Positions 18,618-27,492 of a DNA stretch of 64,000 nucleotides are shown here, one piece after another (position 1 is the first letter of the stretch; every line of letters starts with the position of its first letter). This DNA comes from Ruminiclostridium hungatei (lineage in GTDB: Bacteria > Bacillota > Clostridia > Acetivibrionales > DSM-1351), in assembly GCF_002051585.1 (NCBI RefSeq), contig NZ_MZGX01000006.1, forward strand, positions 124,001 to 188,000, read 5' to 3'. The notes beneath the pieces were generated by a model. The model was not told the origin of the DNA. It did no database searches and was given only the letters and a program-made list of their open reading frames with translations. The position numbers were made by a program, and so were the translations under genes.

Positions 18618-19406
18618 CTATCCTCCTTGTACCACCAATTTTTTCAGGGCAATCCTCCAAAGTACCTTTCCTGCCAGGAACAAGCCCAGTGCCCATATCA
18701 ACTGCTTTACCATAACCATGGCTATCTCTTCCATGGGAACCTGTCCCAGATATATGGTTATGGGTACGTAATATATGGAGGCAAAGGGTGTAAGATTTAT
18801 AAAATCCACCAGGAATTGCGGCATGAACCACAGGGGCAGCAAGGCTCCCGACAGTATCATTACTGCAGCATCCTTGATGGTAACCAGACTGAAGGTCCAG
18901 TAAAACCAGAAGGAGCTTATCCATACAATAAAATTCAGGTTGTACAATACCAGATAGCCCAGTATTGTACTTAATACGAAGCATGCTGCCATTGACAGGG
19001 AAAACGGGGGATACATCTTGAATAACACGATTGATACAATCAATGCGGGAATAAGCTGCATGACTATCCGAAAAACCAGTATTCCCAGGTTATATGAGAA
19101 AACATATGCGCTGAAGTTTATAGGTTTCAGCAAATCCAGGCCTATTGACCCCGATCTGACCTTGTATTCTATATGATACTCGTCCATTCCATATATACAC
19201 TGCATCAGGAAGGACAGCACCACATATGTGATCAATATTTTGAACTGCACGCCGTCTACAGACTGCTCATCCTCATAGATAGCCTTCCATATGCATATAT
19301 TTACAAATATCATTACGATTGCATTTATTACACCTGCGACATAATCCGCTCTATAGGTGATATTGTTTTGAAAGGCTTTTTTAGCAAACTCTACATACGC
19401 TCTCAT
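18618..19406 (-). CDS. ABC-2 type permease subunit 1
   Basis: A 262-residue membrane protein with about six hydrophobic segments, the partner of the permease that follows it. The stretch IEYKVRSGSIGLDLLKPIN corresponds to the conserved cytosolic loop seen in the partner. The ATG at 19406 lies 26 bases inside the end of the ATPase gene; a TTG one codon earlier has better spacing (8 bases) from GGGAGG and may be the true start. Together with the ATPase it makes a three-gene exporter. Confidence 0.8.
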   Translation of the reverse strand: MRAYVEFAKKAFQNNITYRADYVAGVINAIVMIFVNICIWKAIYEDEQSVDGVQFKILITYVVLSFLMQCIYGMDEYHIEYKVRSGSIGLDLLKPINFSAYVFSYNLGILVFRIVMQLIPALIVSIVLFKMYPPFSLSMAACFVLSTILGYLVLYNLNFIVWISSFWFYWTFSLVTIKDAAVMILSGALLPLWFMPQFLVDFINLTPFASIYYVPITIYLGQVPMEEIAMVMVKQLIWALGLFLAGKVLWRIALKKLVVQGG

Positions 19407-20391
19407 CAAACTTTATACCTCCCTGATAGATCTCTCTGATTATCCCTTCAATCTCAGGTTCCTGAACGGTCAAATCAACTATTCCATACTTTTGGGTCAA
19501 CTCATAGATCAGGCCTGAGACAGGAACCTGCTCCTTCTGAAATCTGAGCCACTTTTTCCGGTCTTTCTCCTCAACCACCTCAACACCGGGTATTTCAATC
19601 TTTCCCACATTCTCGGAAAAATCCACCACCAGTGTTCTGGTAGTACCAAAGCTGTCCTTTATATGTTGGACGGTACCGTCATATATTGTAGTACCCTGGT
19701 CTATGATAATCATTCTCTGACAGGTCTTTTCTATATCCTGCATATCATGTGTGGTGAAGAGCATGGTGGTTCCCTTTTCCTTGTTGATGAACCGTATGAA
19801 TTCCCTTACCTTTTCCTTGGCAATTACGTCAAGTCCTATGGTGGGTTCGTCAAAGAATATTATTTCCGGATCATGGAGCAGAGCAGCCGCAATGTCCGCT
19901 CTCATCCTCTGTCCAAGACTCAACTGCCTTACGGGCTGTGACATGAAAGCATTTATTTCCAGCAGCTCATTGAACAGCGCCATATTGCTTTTAAAGGTTT
20001 TTTCAGGTATCTTGTAAACATATCTGAGCAATTCAAAGGTATCAACAACGGGCAAATCCCACCACAATTGGCTTCTCTGTCCGAATACCACTCCAAGCCT
20101 CATTGCATTCCGCTTCCTGTCCCTGGAAGGTGAAAGTCCGCCTATGGAAATTGAACCCGAGGTGGGAACCAGAATTCCTGTTAACATTTTTACAGTGGTG
20201 GATTTACCTGCTCCGTTGGGCCCTATAAATCCGACCATTTCGCCTTTTTCTATTGAAAAACTGATGTTGTCAACTGCACGCTTCATCTTGTATTCAGGTA
20301 CTATCAAACCCTGAATCGAACCCAATAGCCCCTTCTTTCTTACATTTAGCTTATAGTCCTTTACCAGATTGTTAACTTCAATCAGAGGCAT
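19381..20391 (-). CDS. ABC exporter ATPase
   Basis: A 336-residue ABC ATPase of the drug/viologen exporter group. Walker A is GPNGAGKST, the signature is LSLGQRMRA, Walker B is IIFFDEPTIGLD, and the switch His lies in FTTHDMQD. The C-terminal ~80 residues form the extra regulatory region usual for long exporter ATPases. It drives the two ABC-2 permeases encoded directly after it. It is the first gene after the promoter at 20501-20529 and has a leader of about 100 bases. Its location at the head of the minus-strand series suggests a role in export or self-protection for the biosynthetic locus. Confidence 0.9.
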   Translation of the reverse strand: MPLIEVNNLVKDYKLNVRKKGLLGSIQGLIVPEYKMKRAVDNISFSIEKGEMVGFIGPNGAGKSTTVKMLTGILVPTSGSISIGGLSPSRDRKRNAMRLGVVFGQRSQLWWDLPVVDTFELLRYVYKIPEKTFKSNMALFNELLEINAFMSQPVRQLSLGQRMRADIAAALLHDPEIIFFDEPTIGLDVIAKEKVREFIRFINKEKGTTMLFTTHDMQDIEKTCQRMIIIDQGTTIYDGTVQHIKDSFGTTRTLVVDFSENVGKIEIPGVEVVEEKDRKKWLRFQKEQVPVSGLIYELTQKYGIVDLTVQEPEIEGIIREIYQGGIKFDESVCRVC

Positions 20392-20500
20392 TTCTACATC
20401 CTTCTCTCATCAGTATTTTTATAGCTGTCGGATTGGAATCCAAAATTGCATTTTTCTGAATAAATTTGTTTTTTTCTGCAAATTATTGTTAACTTGTGTG

Positions 20501-20529
20501 ATAATACATATTTTAACAGATAATGTAAA
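20501..20529 (-). promoter_or_regulatory. Promoter of exporter / biosynthetic series
   Basis: On the minus strand, TTTACA (20524-20529), a 17-base spacer and TATTAT (20501-20506) make a good SigA-type promoter about 100 bases before the ABC ATPase gene. No strong terminator was seen between the exporter genes and the carrier-protein gene at 15976, so this promoter may serve much of the region down to 2071. Confidence 0.55.
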
Positions 20530-20561
20530 CATAACTACTATGCCTTTGTGTAGTTATTACC

Positions 20562-20609
20562 AAAAACAAAAGTGGCACTACCCACATAGGTAGTGCCACT
20601 TTTGTTTTT
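20562..20609. terminator. Bidirectional terminator with 21-bp stem
   Basis: A perfect inverted repeat: the left arm ends in GTGGCACTACC, the loop is CACATA, and the right arm starts GGTAGTGCCAC. A and T tracts on both sides make it a terminator in either direction. It ends the broken LuxR-type regulator gene and separates it from the exporter promoter. Confidence 0.9.
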
Positions 20610-20620
20610 ACCGGCAAAAT

Positions 20621-21423
20621 TCAGCATTCTATTTCGTCAATATTCAGAATATTAAGCTTCAGACACTTAATCACCGCCTGGGACGTACATTCCACATTGA
20701 GCTTTCTGAAAATGAATTTTTTGTGGTATTTTACAGTGTTTATACTGATGCCCTGGTTTGAGGCAATAACCTTGTCAGGTATTCCTGCCGCCATAAGCTT
20801 CAGTATTTCGATCTGCTTCTTTGTCAGGCAGCAATTTTTGCCGTCAGAAAGAAAAGAATGCAGTTTTCCGACTTTAAACTCATTCATAATCTTGTAAGCT
20901 GTCAAATCTGCAAGAATTTTAAGATCTATTTCTATTTTTTCACTCAGCCTGCATAGTACGAAATATCCCAATACCTCGCAGTTGAAGTATAAAGGAATGG
21001 AATATAGAAAGATATCCTTGAGCAGGTCGCAGTAATGGTGCTGGGGAATTGTGTACACCGCCTTTTTCAGCTTCATGGAAAGGGCAACAGCATTTGTCCC
21101 CATAACTTTCTCGGAAAAAGATATACCCTCTTTTATTCCTATTCTTTCAACTCTGCGAACTAGCTCCCTACAGCATTTTTTTTTAAAAGTACCCCTTCCG
21201 AATTCACAAGGAGCATTGCTAAATTGTTGTTTATGGACAAGTCGTCAAAATCACAACCCAGGTCTCCGAATATCGTCCCCAGCAGTTTGCTCTCATTCAG
21301 GGCAGTTTGAAAGACCTCCTCGTTAATACCAGCATTAATAACGCTGGTAGTGTTATCCACTCCGCTGCTCATGCACCTCCTCCAAGATGCAAAGATTTCA
21401 TCCACAGGCTGTAGTGTCATCAT
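20621..21423 (-). pseudogene. LuxR-type regulator, frameshifted at an A9 tract
   Basis: Two adjoining frames together encode one regulator of about 267 residues. The first (21423 to 21160) gives the N-terminal part with a DNTTSVINAGI stretch; the second gives the end of a GAF-like sensory domain (MGTNAVALSMKLKK, then QHHYCDLLKDIF) and a C-terminal LuxR helix-turn-helix (LTKKQIEILKLMAAGIPDK, ISINTVKYHKK). The frame breaks at a run of nine A on the minus strand (21176-21184). One extra A would join the parts through KKKCCRELVRRVERIGIKEG into the conserved GTNA motif. Such regulators usually sense small molecules through the GAF domain. The break could be a real mutation, a phase-variable switch or a sequence error. 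Confidence 0.8.
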
Positions 21424-21593
21424 ATGTATACCCCTCTCAAATTAATATTGCATTTGTTATGTAAAAACGCTGCTGCCATATCTGATTCAACATATTTGCA
21501 AAGCTATAAAGTCAATACTAAGAAAAGGAATAATATTTTGTTTATACAAATATATTACCATTTTTGACTTTAGGTTACAAAATATTTTAAATT

Positions 21594-21609
21594 CCGGAAA
21601 GCGTTCCGG
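21594..21609. promoter_or_regulatory. Possible operator before alpha-galactosidase
   Basis: A perfect inverted repeat, CCGGAA then AGCG then TTCCGG, sits 90 bases before the alpha-galactosidase start. A weak promoter-like pair (TTGTAA, 16 bases, TTATTC) follows it. Its position suits a repressor site. The rest of the 275-base gap between the two divergent genes shows nothing else I can name. Confidence 0.35.
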
Positions 21610-21698
21610 CTGGCCCATTTGCTTGTAACCTGCCTGAAACTGTGTTATTCTTAACAGTAACAGATTTTGGCTTTCAACTTATTTGAGGGGGAACTGTT

Positions 21699-24032
21699 AT
21701 GATAACTATTAAAGGTAACGCATTCAGGCTGGATACTGGAAACACCTCCTATCTTTTCAAAATTACCAGCTTCGGCCATCTTGAACATTTATACTACGGG
21801 GCCCGCCTGGCCGGGTATGAAGCTGCCTCCGGGCTGTCTCAGAAGCGGACCGTACCCATGGGCTGCACTATATTGTATGATTCCTCCGACGAGCTGTACT
21901 GCCTGGACAATTTATACCTGGAATGGTCCGATATCGGCAGGGGCGATTACAGACAAAGCCCCACCGAGCTGAAAATGCCCGACGGAAACTTTACCAGTGA
22001 CTTTGTATACTATTCACATAATGTCCTTTCAGGTTCGGTTTCCATAAAATCCTTACCCTGTGCTTACAATGCAGATCAGACACTTGTGGTTACCTTGAAG
22101 GATAAATGTCACAATATTTTTCTGGATTTGTATTTTACCGTTTTTGAAAAAACTGATGTTATAACCCGCCGTGCAGTGCTGACAAACAAGGGTGACGGCC
22201 TGTTGTCCGTCCGCCGTATTATGAGCCTGTCTCTGGACCTGCCTGACGAAGATTTCAGGCTGCTCACTCTTGACGGCGGCTGGATCAAGGAAGCGCATCT
22301 TCATGAAAGACCTGTCCAGTACGGAATTACAGTAAATTCTTCCACAACAGGCAACAGCAGCAGCCGTCACAATCCCGGCTTCATGCTGGCAGAAGCGGAT
22401 GCCACCCAGGATACCGGCCATGTCTATGGTTTCAATCTTGTCTACAGCGGAAACCATTACAGCCTTGTGGAAAAATCCGGTCGGGACATTGTCAGGGTTC
22501 AGACTGGTATAAACCCTCACTGCTTTGATTGGAATATCAGTCCGGGAGAATGCTTTGAAACCCCCGAGGCTGTTATGACCTCCAGTGAGAGGGGCTTTAA
22601 CGGCATGAGTCATAATATGCATTCGTTTATAAACGAACATATTGTTCGCAGTCACTGGAAAAACCGTGAACGGCCTGTATTGCTCAACAACTGGGAAGCG
22701 CATTTCTTTGACTTCGATGAAAACAGGCTTCTGGAGCTGGCAGCAGATGCCAAAAATCTGGGCGTGGAACTTTTCGTGCTGGATGACGGTTGGTTTGGAG
22801 AGCGGAGCAGCGACAAGAGCGGTCTGGGTGATTACTGGGTAAACCCCAAAAAGTTTCCCGGCGGCATGAAAGCCTTTGTGCAGAAGATCAAGGCTTTGGG
22901 GCTGAATTTCGGCCTGTGGTTCGAGCCTGAGATGATAAATCCCGACAGTGACCTTTATAGAAGCCATCCTGAGTATGCAGTAACCATTTACGGCAGAACA
23001 CCGGCCATGGGAAGAAATCAACTGGTATTGGATCTTTGCCGGCCCGAGGTACGGGAATATATCGTAAAAAATGTGGGAGCACTGCTGGACGAAGCCGGAA
23101 TAGACTATGTAAAGTGGGATATGAACAGGAATATGGCAGAAGGCTGTTCGCCGGTGTTCAATAATCAGGGGGAATTTTACCACAGGTATATTATCGGGCT
23201 TTATGAGGTTTTATCCCGTATATTCGGCGCCCGTCCCCATATCCTGCTGGAAAGCTGCTCCAGCGGCGGCAACCGCTTTGACCTGGGCATGCTGTGCTTC
23301 AGCCCGCAGGTATGGTCCTCCGACGACACAGATCCGGTAGAGCGTCTGAAAATCCAAACCGGACTTTCCTACTTGTATCCGCCCTCAACCATGGGTGCCC
23401 ATGTTTCACAATCTCCCAACCAGCAGACTCTTCGCAGGACGCCGCTGTCCACACGTTTTAACACTGCCTGTTTCGGCTGCCTGGGTTATGAGCTTGACCT
23501 CAAGCGCCTGTCCCAGGAGGAAAAGGAGGATATTGCAGAGCAGATAGCTTTTTACAAGCAATACCGGAAGATTTTGCAGTATGGCACCTTTTACAGGATA
23601 AAAACCTACAAGTCAAACAAGGTAGTCTGGCAAAGCCTCAGCCAGGACAGGACCACCGCGCTGACCGGCTTTTTCCAACTGCTCTCCACTGCTGCGGAAA
23701 GCGACGATAAACTAATAATAGCAGATTTGAAGGCTGGTCTGTACAGTGTGAAAAACCGTCCCCGGCGGCTTTATCTAAAGAGCTTCGGAGAGCTTTTGAT
23801 GCATCTGCTCCCGAAAGAGCACAAGTCTGACGGTTCCGTGTTCGGGGCCGTGGAAGCGGACCCCGCCATAGCTGACTGTATACAGGAATTTGAATGCTCA
23901 AACAGGGCGCTGGCAAAGGGGATACCTCTGCCCACACAGTTTTCAGGCTCGGGTTACAATGAAAATGTAAGGCTGTACGGAGATTTTGGTTCCGATATGT
24001 ATATTGCCCGGTTAAAAAATGCAGAGACTTGA
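21699..24032 (+). CDS. GH36 alpha-galactosidase
   Basis: A 777-residue glycoside hydrolase family 36 enzyme without a signal peptide, so probably intracellular. It has the beta-rich N-terminal domain and a TIM-barrel with LDDGWFGER, the nucleophile Asp474 in YVKWDMNR, the LLESCSSGGNRFD motif, and the general acid Asp542 in WSSDDTDP. It removes alpha-1,6-galactose from raffinose-type sugars and galactomannan fragments; its length is somewhat above the ~730 residues usual for the bacterial tetrameric group. GAGGGGG lies a few bases before the ATG. It is a single-gene unit with its own terminator, divergent from the broken LuxR-type regulator, which might once have controlled it. Confidence 0.95.
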   Translation: MITIKGNAFRLDTGNTSYLFKITSFGHLEHLYYGARLAGYEAASGLSQKRTVPMGCTILYDSSDELYCLDNLYLEWSDIGRGDYRQSPTELKMPDGNFTSDFVYYSHNVLSGSVSIKSLPCAYNADQTLVVTLKDKCHNIFLDLYFTVFEKTDVITRRAVLTNKGDGLLSVRRIMSLSLDLPDEDFRLLTLDGGWIKEAHLHERPVQYGITVNSSTTGNSSSRHNPGFMLAEADATQDTGHVYGFNLVYSGNHYSLVEKSGRDIVRVQTGINPHCFDWNISPGECFETPEAVMTSSERGFNGMSHNMHSFINEHIVRSHWKNRERPVLLNNWEAHFFDFDENRLLELAADAKNLGVELFVLDDGWFGERSSDKSGLGDYWVNPKKFPGGMKAFVQKIKALGLNFGLWFEPEMINPDSDLYRSHPEYAVTIYGRTPAMGRNQLVLDLCRPEVREYIVKNVGALLDEAGIDYVKWDMNRNMAEGCSPVFNNQGEFYHRYIIGLYEVLSRIFGARPHILLESCSSGGNRFDLGMLCFSPQVWSSDDTDPVERLKIQTGLSYLYPPSTMGAHVSQSPNQQTLRRTPLSTRFNTACFGCLGYELDLKRLSQEEKEDIAEQIAFYKQYRKILQYGTFYRIKTYKSNKVVWQSLSQDRTTALTGFFQLLSTAAESDDKLIIADLKAGLYSVKNRPRRLYLKSFGELLMHLLPKEHKSDGSVFGAVEADPAIADCIQEFECSNRALAKGIPLPTQFSGSGYNENVRLYGDFGSDMYIARLKNAET

Positions 24033-24056
24033 ACAGCCAAGTCTCTGCATTTTTAT
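24021..24056 (+). terminator. Terminator of alpha-galactosidase gene
   Basis: An 11-bp stem (GCAGAGACTTG / CAAGTCTCTGC) with loop AACAGC, followed by ATTTTTA. The left arm includes the last codons and the stop of the alpha-galactosidase gene. Confidence 0.85.
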
Positions 24057-24063
24057 CTTAAAA

Positions 24064-24708
24064 TCATGTGGTCTTTACTTCCTGCTTTCCTGTTACTTTA
24101 CTCTTTTCATCCATACTGAAGGATTTTTTGATATCCTCCGAGGTAAAATATACATTTCCGTCTACAGTGGCATCCACCAGCTTGAAGTTCTTCACGGACA
24201 CATACAGGTCACCCTTGAAGGTTCCATGCTGGATACTGGCCTCAGGGCTCTTTATGGTGAATTTGGGAGCGGTCAAGGTGTATCTCGCAGTTATATTGCG
24301 GTTCTCGTCCTGAGAATAAAGTGCAACCTTCCTCTGGATAATATCCTTGCCTGCCGTGTCCTTCTTGCCGTTTTTATACTCGCCCTCCAGGGTAATATCC
24401 TTGTCCAGCTTCACATCTTTGGTTATGGCAATAATCCATGTTCCGTTTGTCCCTATGGCCTTTTCAAAGGCTGCCGCATTATCGACAATTGAAGCGGAGG
24501 TGACTGCATCGGTGGTGGATGTTGCCGCCGAAGTAGTTCCGGCAGAGGTTGTACCTGCGGCAGTAGTGATGGCCGCGGTTGTAGGCGTGGTTGTCTGTGT
24601 CGCGGGAGTCGTGGTATTGCCGGGCTGTTCCTCCTTTTTGGCACAGCCTGTGAATAGGGCAATTGTAAGTACGAGTACTGCGGGGATTATCAACTTTTTG
24701 TTTCTCAT
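24064..24708 (-). CDS. Secreted lipoprotein with Thr/Ala linker
   Basis: A 214-residue lipoprotein. The signal peptide ends in the lipobox LFTGC (Cys22). A low-complexity linker of Thr, Ala and Ser follows to about residue 70, then a small domain of repeated beta-strand phrases (KDITLEGEYKNG, GTFKGDLYVSVKNFKLVDATVDGNVYF) that resembles a short parallel beta-helix. No catalytic residues are evident. It may be a surface-exposed binding or structural protein. It is convergent with the alpha-galactosidase gene; AGGAGG precedes the ATG. Function not recognised. Confidence 0.75.
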   Translation of the reverse strand: MRNKKLIIPAVLVLTIALFTGCAKKEEQPGNTTTPATQTTTPTTAAITTAAGTTSAGTTSAATSTTDAVTSASIVDNAAAFEKAIGTNGTWIIAITKDVKLDKDITLEGEYKNGKKDTAGKDIIQRKVALYSQDENRNITARYTLTAPKFTIKSPEASIQHGTFKGDLYVSVKNFKLVDATVDGNVYFTSEDIKKSFSMDEKSKVTGKQEVKTT

Positions 24709-24901
24709 CTTTAAAACCTCCTAAATATTATGGTATTTACCAATGTTTAGTATCACCACAATTCCAGGAATTATTAGCACAAATGAAAAATTTATGAAAT
24801 TTTACCGTAAGGTGTTCCCCTCCTGAAAAAACTATTGTATTTAATCCGATTACTATTTATTATTGAGAATGAATCAATTTATACTACAGGAGATATTGAA
24901 A

Positions 24902-25873
24902 ATGAAGCTTTACCTGGCACCCCTTCAAGGAATGACCACAGCTTGCTACAGGAACGCATATGCAAGAATTTTCGGAGGGATTGATGCGTATTATTCACCG
25001 TTTATAGCTACGGCGGACAATGAAAGAATCAGCAGGGCCCTGTTGAAGGACCTGCTTCCGGAACATAACGAGGACCGGGTGAAAATCGTACCCCAGCTTC
25101 TGAGCAATAGCGGCGAGGCTTTTCGGCGGTTTGCCGGGACCATATATGAAATGGGCCATACCGAAATAAACTGGAATATAGGCTGCCCTTTTCCAATGGT
25201 GACAAAAAAGAAAAAAGGAGCCGGCATACTGTCCCATCCCCATATGATACAAAGCTTTCTTGATACTGTTTGTGAGAACCTGCCCTATTCCCTGACGGTT
25301 AAAATGCGCCTGGGAATGAACTCCGGCGAAGAAGGGCTGAGAGTAATGGAGATACTTAATCAATATCCCCTGGGAGGTGTCATCATACATGCCCGCACCG
25401 GTGTACAGATGTATTCCGGCTCTGTTGACCTGGAAGCCTTTGAAGCCCTTTCGGCAGCCTGCAGGCATCAGGTGACCTATAACGGCGATATCTTCACCAG
25501 CGGCGGCTTTACAAGCATCAGCGAAAGGCTCCCCGCAGTAAATAATTTCATGCTGGGCAGAGGTGCTCTGCGCGATCCTTTTCTTCCTTGGGCTATCAGG
25601 GGGAAAACCTTCTCCCCTGCAGACAAAGTGCATATGCTGAGAGAATTCCATGGAGAAATACTTCAATACTACAAAACTTCTCTTTCCGGGGAAAAACACA
25701 TATGTGACAAAATGAAGGAGTTCTGGTCCTATATATCGGTACATACCGACAGAGATGGAAAGCTGATGAAAAAAATAAAGAAATGCCATAGCTTAATCAG
25801 CTATCTGGAAATTGTAAATCAAGTGCTGGACTCTCCGGACTGCTGGAACGACACTCCTCTCCGAAGTATATAA
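24902..25873 (+). CDS. tRNA-dihydrouridine synthase family protein
   Basis: A 323-residue FMN-dependent TIM-barrel protein of the Dus family. It starts LYLAPLQGMT, has the active-site Cys95 in NIGCPFP, the substrate motif LTVKMRLG, and the late flavin-phosphate motif FMLGRGALRDP. Dus enzymes reduce uridine in the tRNA D-loop; this one is divergent from DusB and could modify another position. I start it at the ATG at 24902 because AGGAG lies 9 bases before it and the family N-terminus begins there. It is monocistronic with a strong terminator. Confidence 0.85.
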   Translation: MKLYLAPLQGMTTACYRNAYARIFGGIDAYYSPFIATADNERISRALLKDLLPEHNEDRVKIVPQLLSNSGEAFRRFAGTIYEMGHTEINWNIGCPFPMVTKKKKGAGILSHPHMIQSFLDTVCENLPYSLTVKMRLGMNSGEEGLRVMEILNQYPLGGVIIHARTGVQMYSGSVDLEAFEALSAACRHQVTYNGDIFTSGGFTSISERLPAVNNFMLGRGALRDPFLPWAIRGKTFSPADKVHMLREFHGEILQYYKTSLSGEKHICDKMKEFWSYISVHTDRDGKLMKKIKKCHSLISYLEIVNQVLDSPDCWNDTPLRSI

Positions 25874-25894
25874 AGCCCCTGCTGATACGGCTAA

Positions 25895-25936
25895 AGTCCC
25901 GCCGGAATAAATTTATTCCGGCGGGACTGGCTTTTT
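25895..25936 (+). terminator. Terminator of Dus-family gene
   Basis: A perfect 34-base palindrome (arms AGTCCCGCCGGAATAAA and its complement, 25895-25928) followed by GGCTTTTTTATT. Confidence 0.9.
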
Positions 25937-25940
25937 TATT

Positions 25941-26008
25941 TAAGGTATACAAATTCGCCAAAAGCGCCATATACTGTTACCACACTTTTAATTAGCACTA
26001 CAGGTTAA
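25941..26008. repeat. Inverted-repeat element, copy B (truncated)
   Basis: A 68-base partial copy of the element at 27303-27478. It shares the internal TTCGCCAAAAGCGYCATATAC stretch and the right terminal repeat (CACTTTTAATTAGCACTACA then GGTTAA) but lacks the left end and part of the middle. It ends one base before the stop codon of the aminopeptidase gene. Confidence 0.6.
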
Positions 26009-26009
26009 A

Positions 26010-27236
26010 TTAAAAAACAAAGTTGCCTGCGTGAAAAATCCGCACCTCTTCACCGGAGGCTTCTACACCCACGATTTCCATATCCGCAGTACCAATCATA
26101 AAATCCTCATGCTCAAGGGAATCATTTACTCCACGTTTTTTCATATCTTCCTCCGTCAGCTCCCGAGCATCCTTAAAGCAGGGGTATGCCTTTCCTATGG
26201 CCAAATGGCAGGAGGCATTCTCGTCATAAAGCGTATTGTAAAACAGTATCCCTGAATTTGAAATAGGTGAGTCAAAAGGAACAAGTGCCACTTCACCCAG
26301 ATAATGAGAACCTTCATCAGTTTCAATAAGGTTTTTCAGCGCCTCATAACCTTTCTTTGCCGTAAAATCAACTATTCTGCCCTTTTCAAAGGTAATGGAG
26401 AAATCCTCAATAAGGCTTCCGTTATAACAAAGAGGCATGGAGCTCACAACCACACCATTTACACCTGTCCTGACAGGAAGCGTAAAAACCTCCTCGGTGG
26501 GCATGTTGGGCAGGAATACCTGACCCTCGGGTGTATGCTCCGCCCCTGCCATCCAAATATGCTTTTCAGGCAGTTCAACCTTAAGCCGGGTGCCCAGGGA
26601 ATTTTTATATATCAGATAACTGAACTCCTTTGAATTTAAAAAATTTAATCTCCCGGCCAACTGCGCCTTGTGTTCCTCCCAGGCTGCAACAGGGTCCGGC
26701 GTATCAGCCCGGACAGAACTCAATATGGCCTTCCAGAGCTTTTCAACCGCTTCTTCCTCAGCCGCCTCCGGAAATACCTTTTTTGCCCACTGAATTGTGG
26801 GTACTGAAATCACACACCAGGGATTCTTGCTGCTCATCAGCCTGTCTGAATACTCCTTAAGGGCAGAACTTCTGGCCTTGCTTGCCCTTGCTATGCGCTT
26901 TGCGTCCACATCCTTCAAAAGCTCCGGGTCGGAGGCTGCAATACTCAAAAATGCTGCTCCCTGGACGGCATATGACATGTATAAATCTTTATTCCATTGG
27001 GGAAAGCCGTCAAGTACCTCCTCAGAGGCATGCAATAATCTGATTTTGGAAAACTGCTCATCCTTCCAGTTGACCACCACATCTCCGGCACCCTCCAGGT
27101 ACGCCGTCTGCGCTATCAACCTTGTAAATTCCGCACATTCCAAAGGGGAATTGATGACTAAAATCTGTCCTTTTTGGATATTCACACCTGCTTTTATTAC
27201 CAATTGTGCATACTTTTTAATAAGTTCCTGTTCCAT
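26010..27236 (-). CDS. M29 family aminopeptidase (AmpS/aminopeptidase T)
   Basis: A 408-residue metallo-aminopeptidase of family M29. Visible metal-site features are the Glu in the RTGVNGVV region and the C-terminal histidines and acids in EGSHYLGEVALVP, the HLAIGKAYP segment and a final HEDFMIGTAD. These enzymes cut N-terminal residues from peptides in the cytoplasm. The length matches the family. The ribosome binding site is weak (AAGGGAT). It is isolated, with repeat elements beyond both ends, and its stop codon directly abuts repeat copy B. Confidence 0.9.
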   Translation of the reverse strand: MEQELIKKYAQLVIKAGVNIQKGQILVINSPLECAEFTRLIAQTAYLEGAGDVVVNWKDEQFSKIRLLHASEEVLDGFPQWNKDLYMSYAVQGAAFLSIAASDPELLKDVDAKRIARASKARSSALKEYSDRLMSSKNPWCVISVPTIQWAKKVFPEAAEEEAVEKLWKAILSSVRADTPDPVAAWEEHKAQLAGRLNFLNSKEFSYLIYKNSLGTRLKVELPEKHIWMAGAEHTPEGQVFLPNMPTEEVFTLPVRTGVNGVVVSSMPLCYNGSLIEDFSITFEKGRIVDFTAKKGYEALKNLIETDEGSHYLGEVALVPFDSPISNSGILFYNTLYDENASCHLAIGKAYPCFKDARELTEEDMKKRGVNDSLEHEDFMIGTADMEIVGVEASGEEVRIFHAGNFVF

Positions 27237-27302
27237 TTATGATTTATCCCTTCAAATAGAATTATATTTATCTATTTAAAGTTTACCACAAATTGTATTA
27301 AA

Positions 27303-27478
27303 TTAGTCCGTCGTGCTGATTAATAAAGTCTTTAAAAAATAAGTTCGTAAGGTATGCTTTTTCGCCAAAAGCGTCATATACAAGTATTTATTTGAAGCTC
27401 GTCCGGAAGCAGGTAGCAGGTGGCAGCCGGACAGCTTTCTGCCTGTTTACCACCTTTTTAACCAGCACTATAGGTTAA
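27303..27478. repeat. Inverted-repeat element, copy C
   Basis: A 176-base element with imperfect terminal inverted repeats: left TTAGTCCGTCGTGCTGATTA, right arm on the opposite strand TTAACCTATAGTGCTGGTTA. Inside it has GTCCGG...CCGGAC arms that could fold. It lies in the gap between the aminopeptidase start and the stop of the YczE-like gene. No reading frame of note. It is the longest copy that shares an internal sequence with copy B. Confidence 0.65.
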
Positions 27479-27492
27479 ATCAACCCATTATT

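Noticed and set aside
21103-21160. Two independent short regulators instead of one broken gene
   Set aside because: The second part begins mid-domain at a Met within the conserved GTNA stretch and has no ribosome binding site, while one added A joins both parts into a full domain.
22053-23183. A 376-residue open frame antisense to the alpha-galactosidase
   Set aside because: It lies wholly within a well-supported GH36 gene, has no ribosome binding site and no recognisable domain.
24995-25789. A 264-residue open frame antisense to the Dus-family gene
   Set aside because: Complementary shadow of a clear FMN-enzyme gene; no start signal and no family resemblance.
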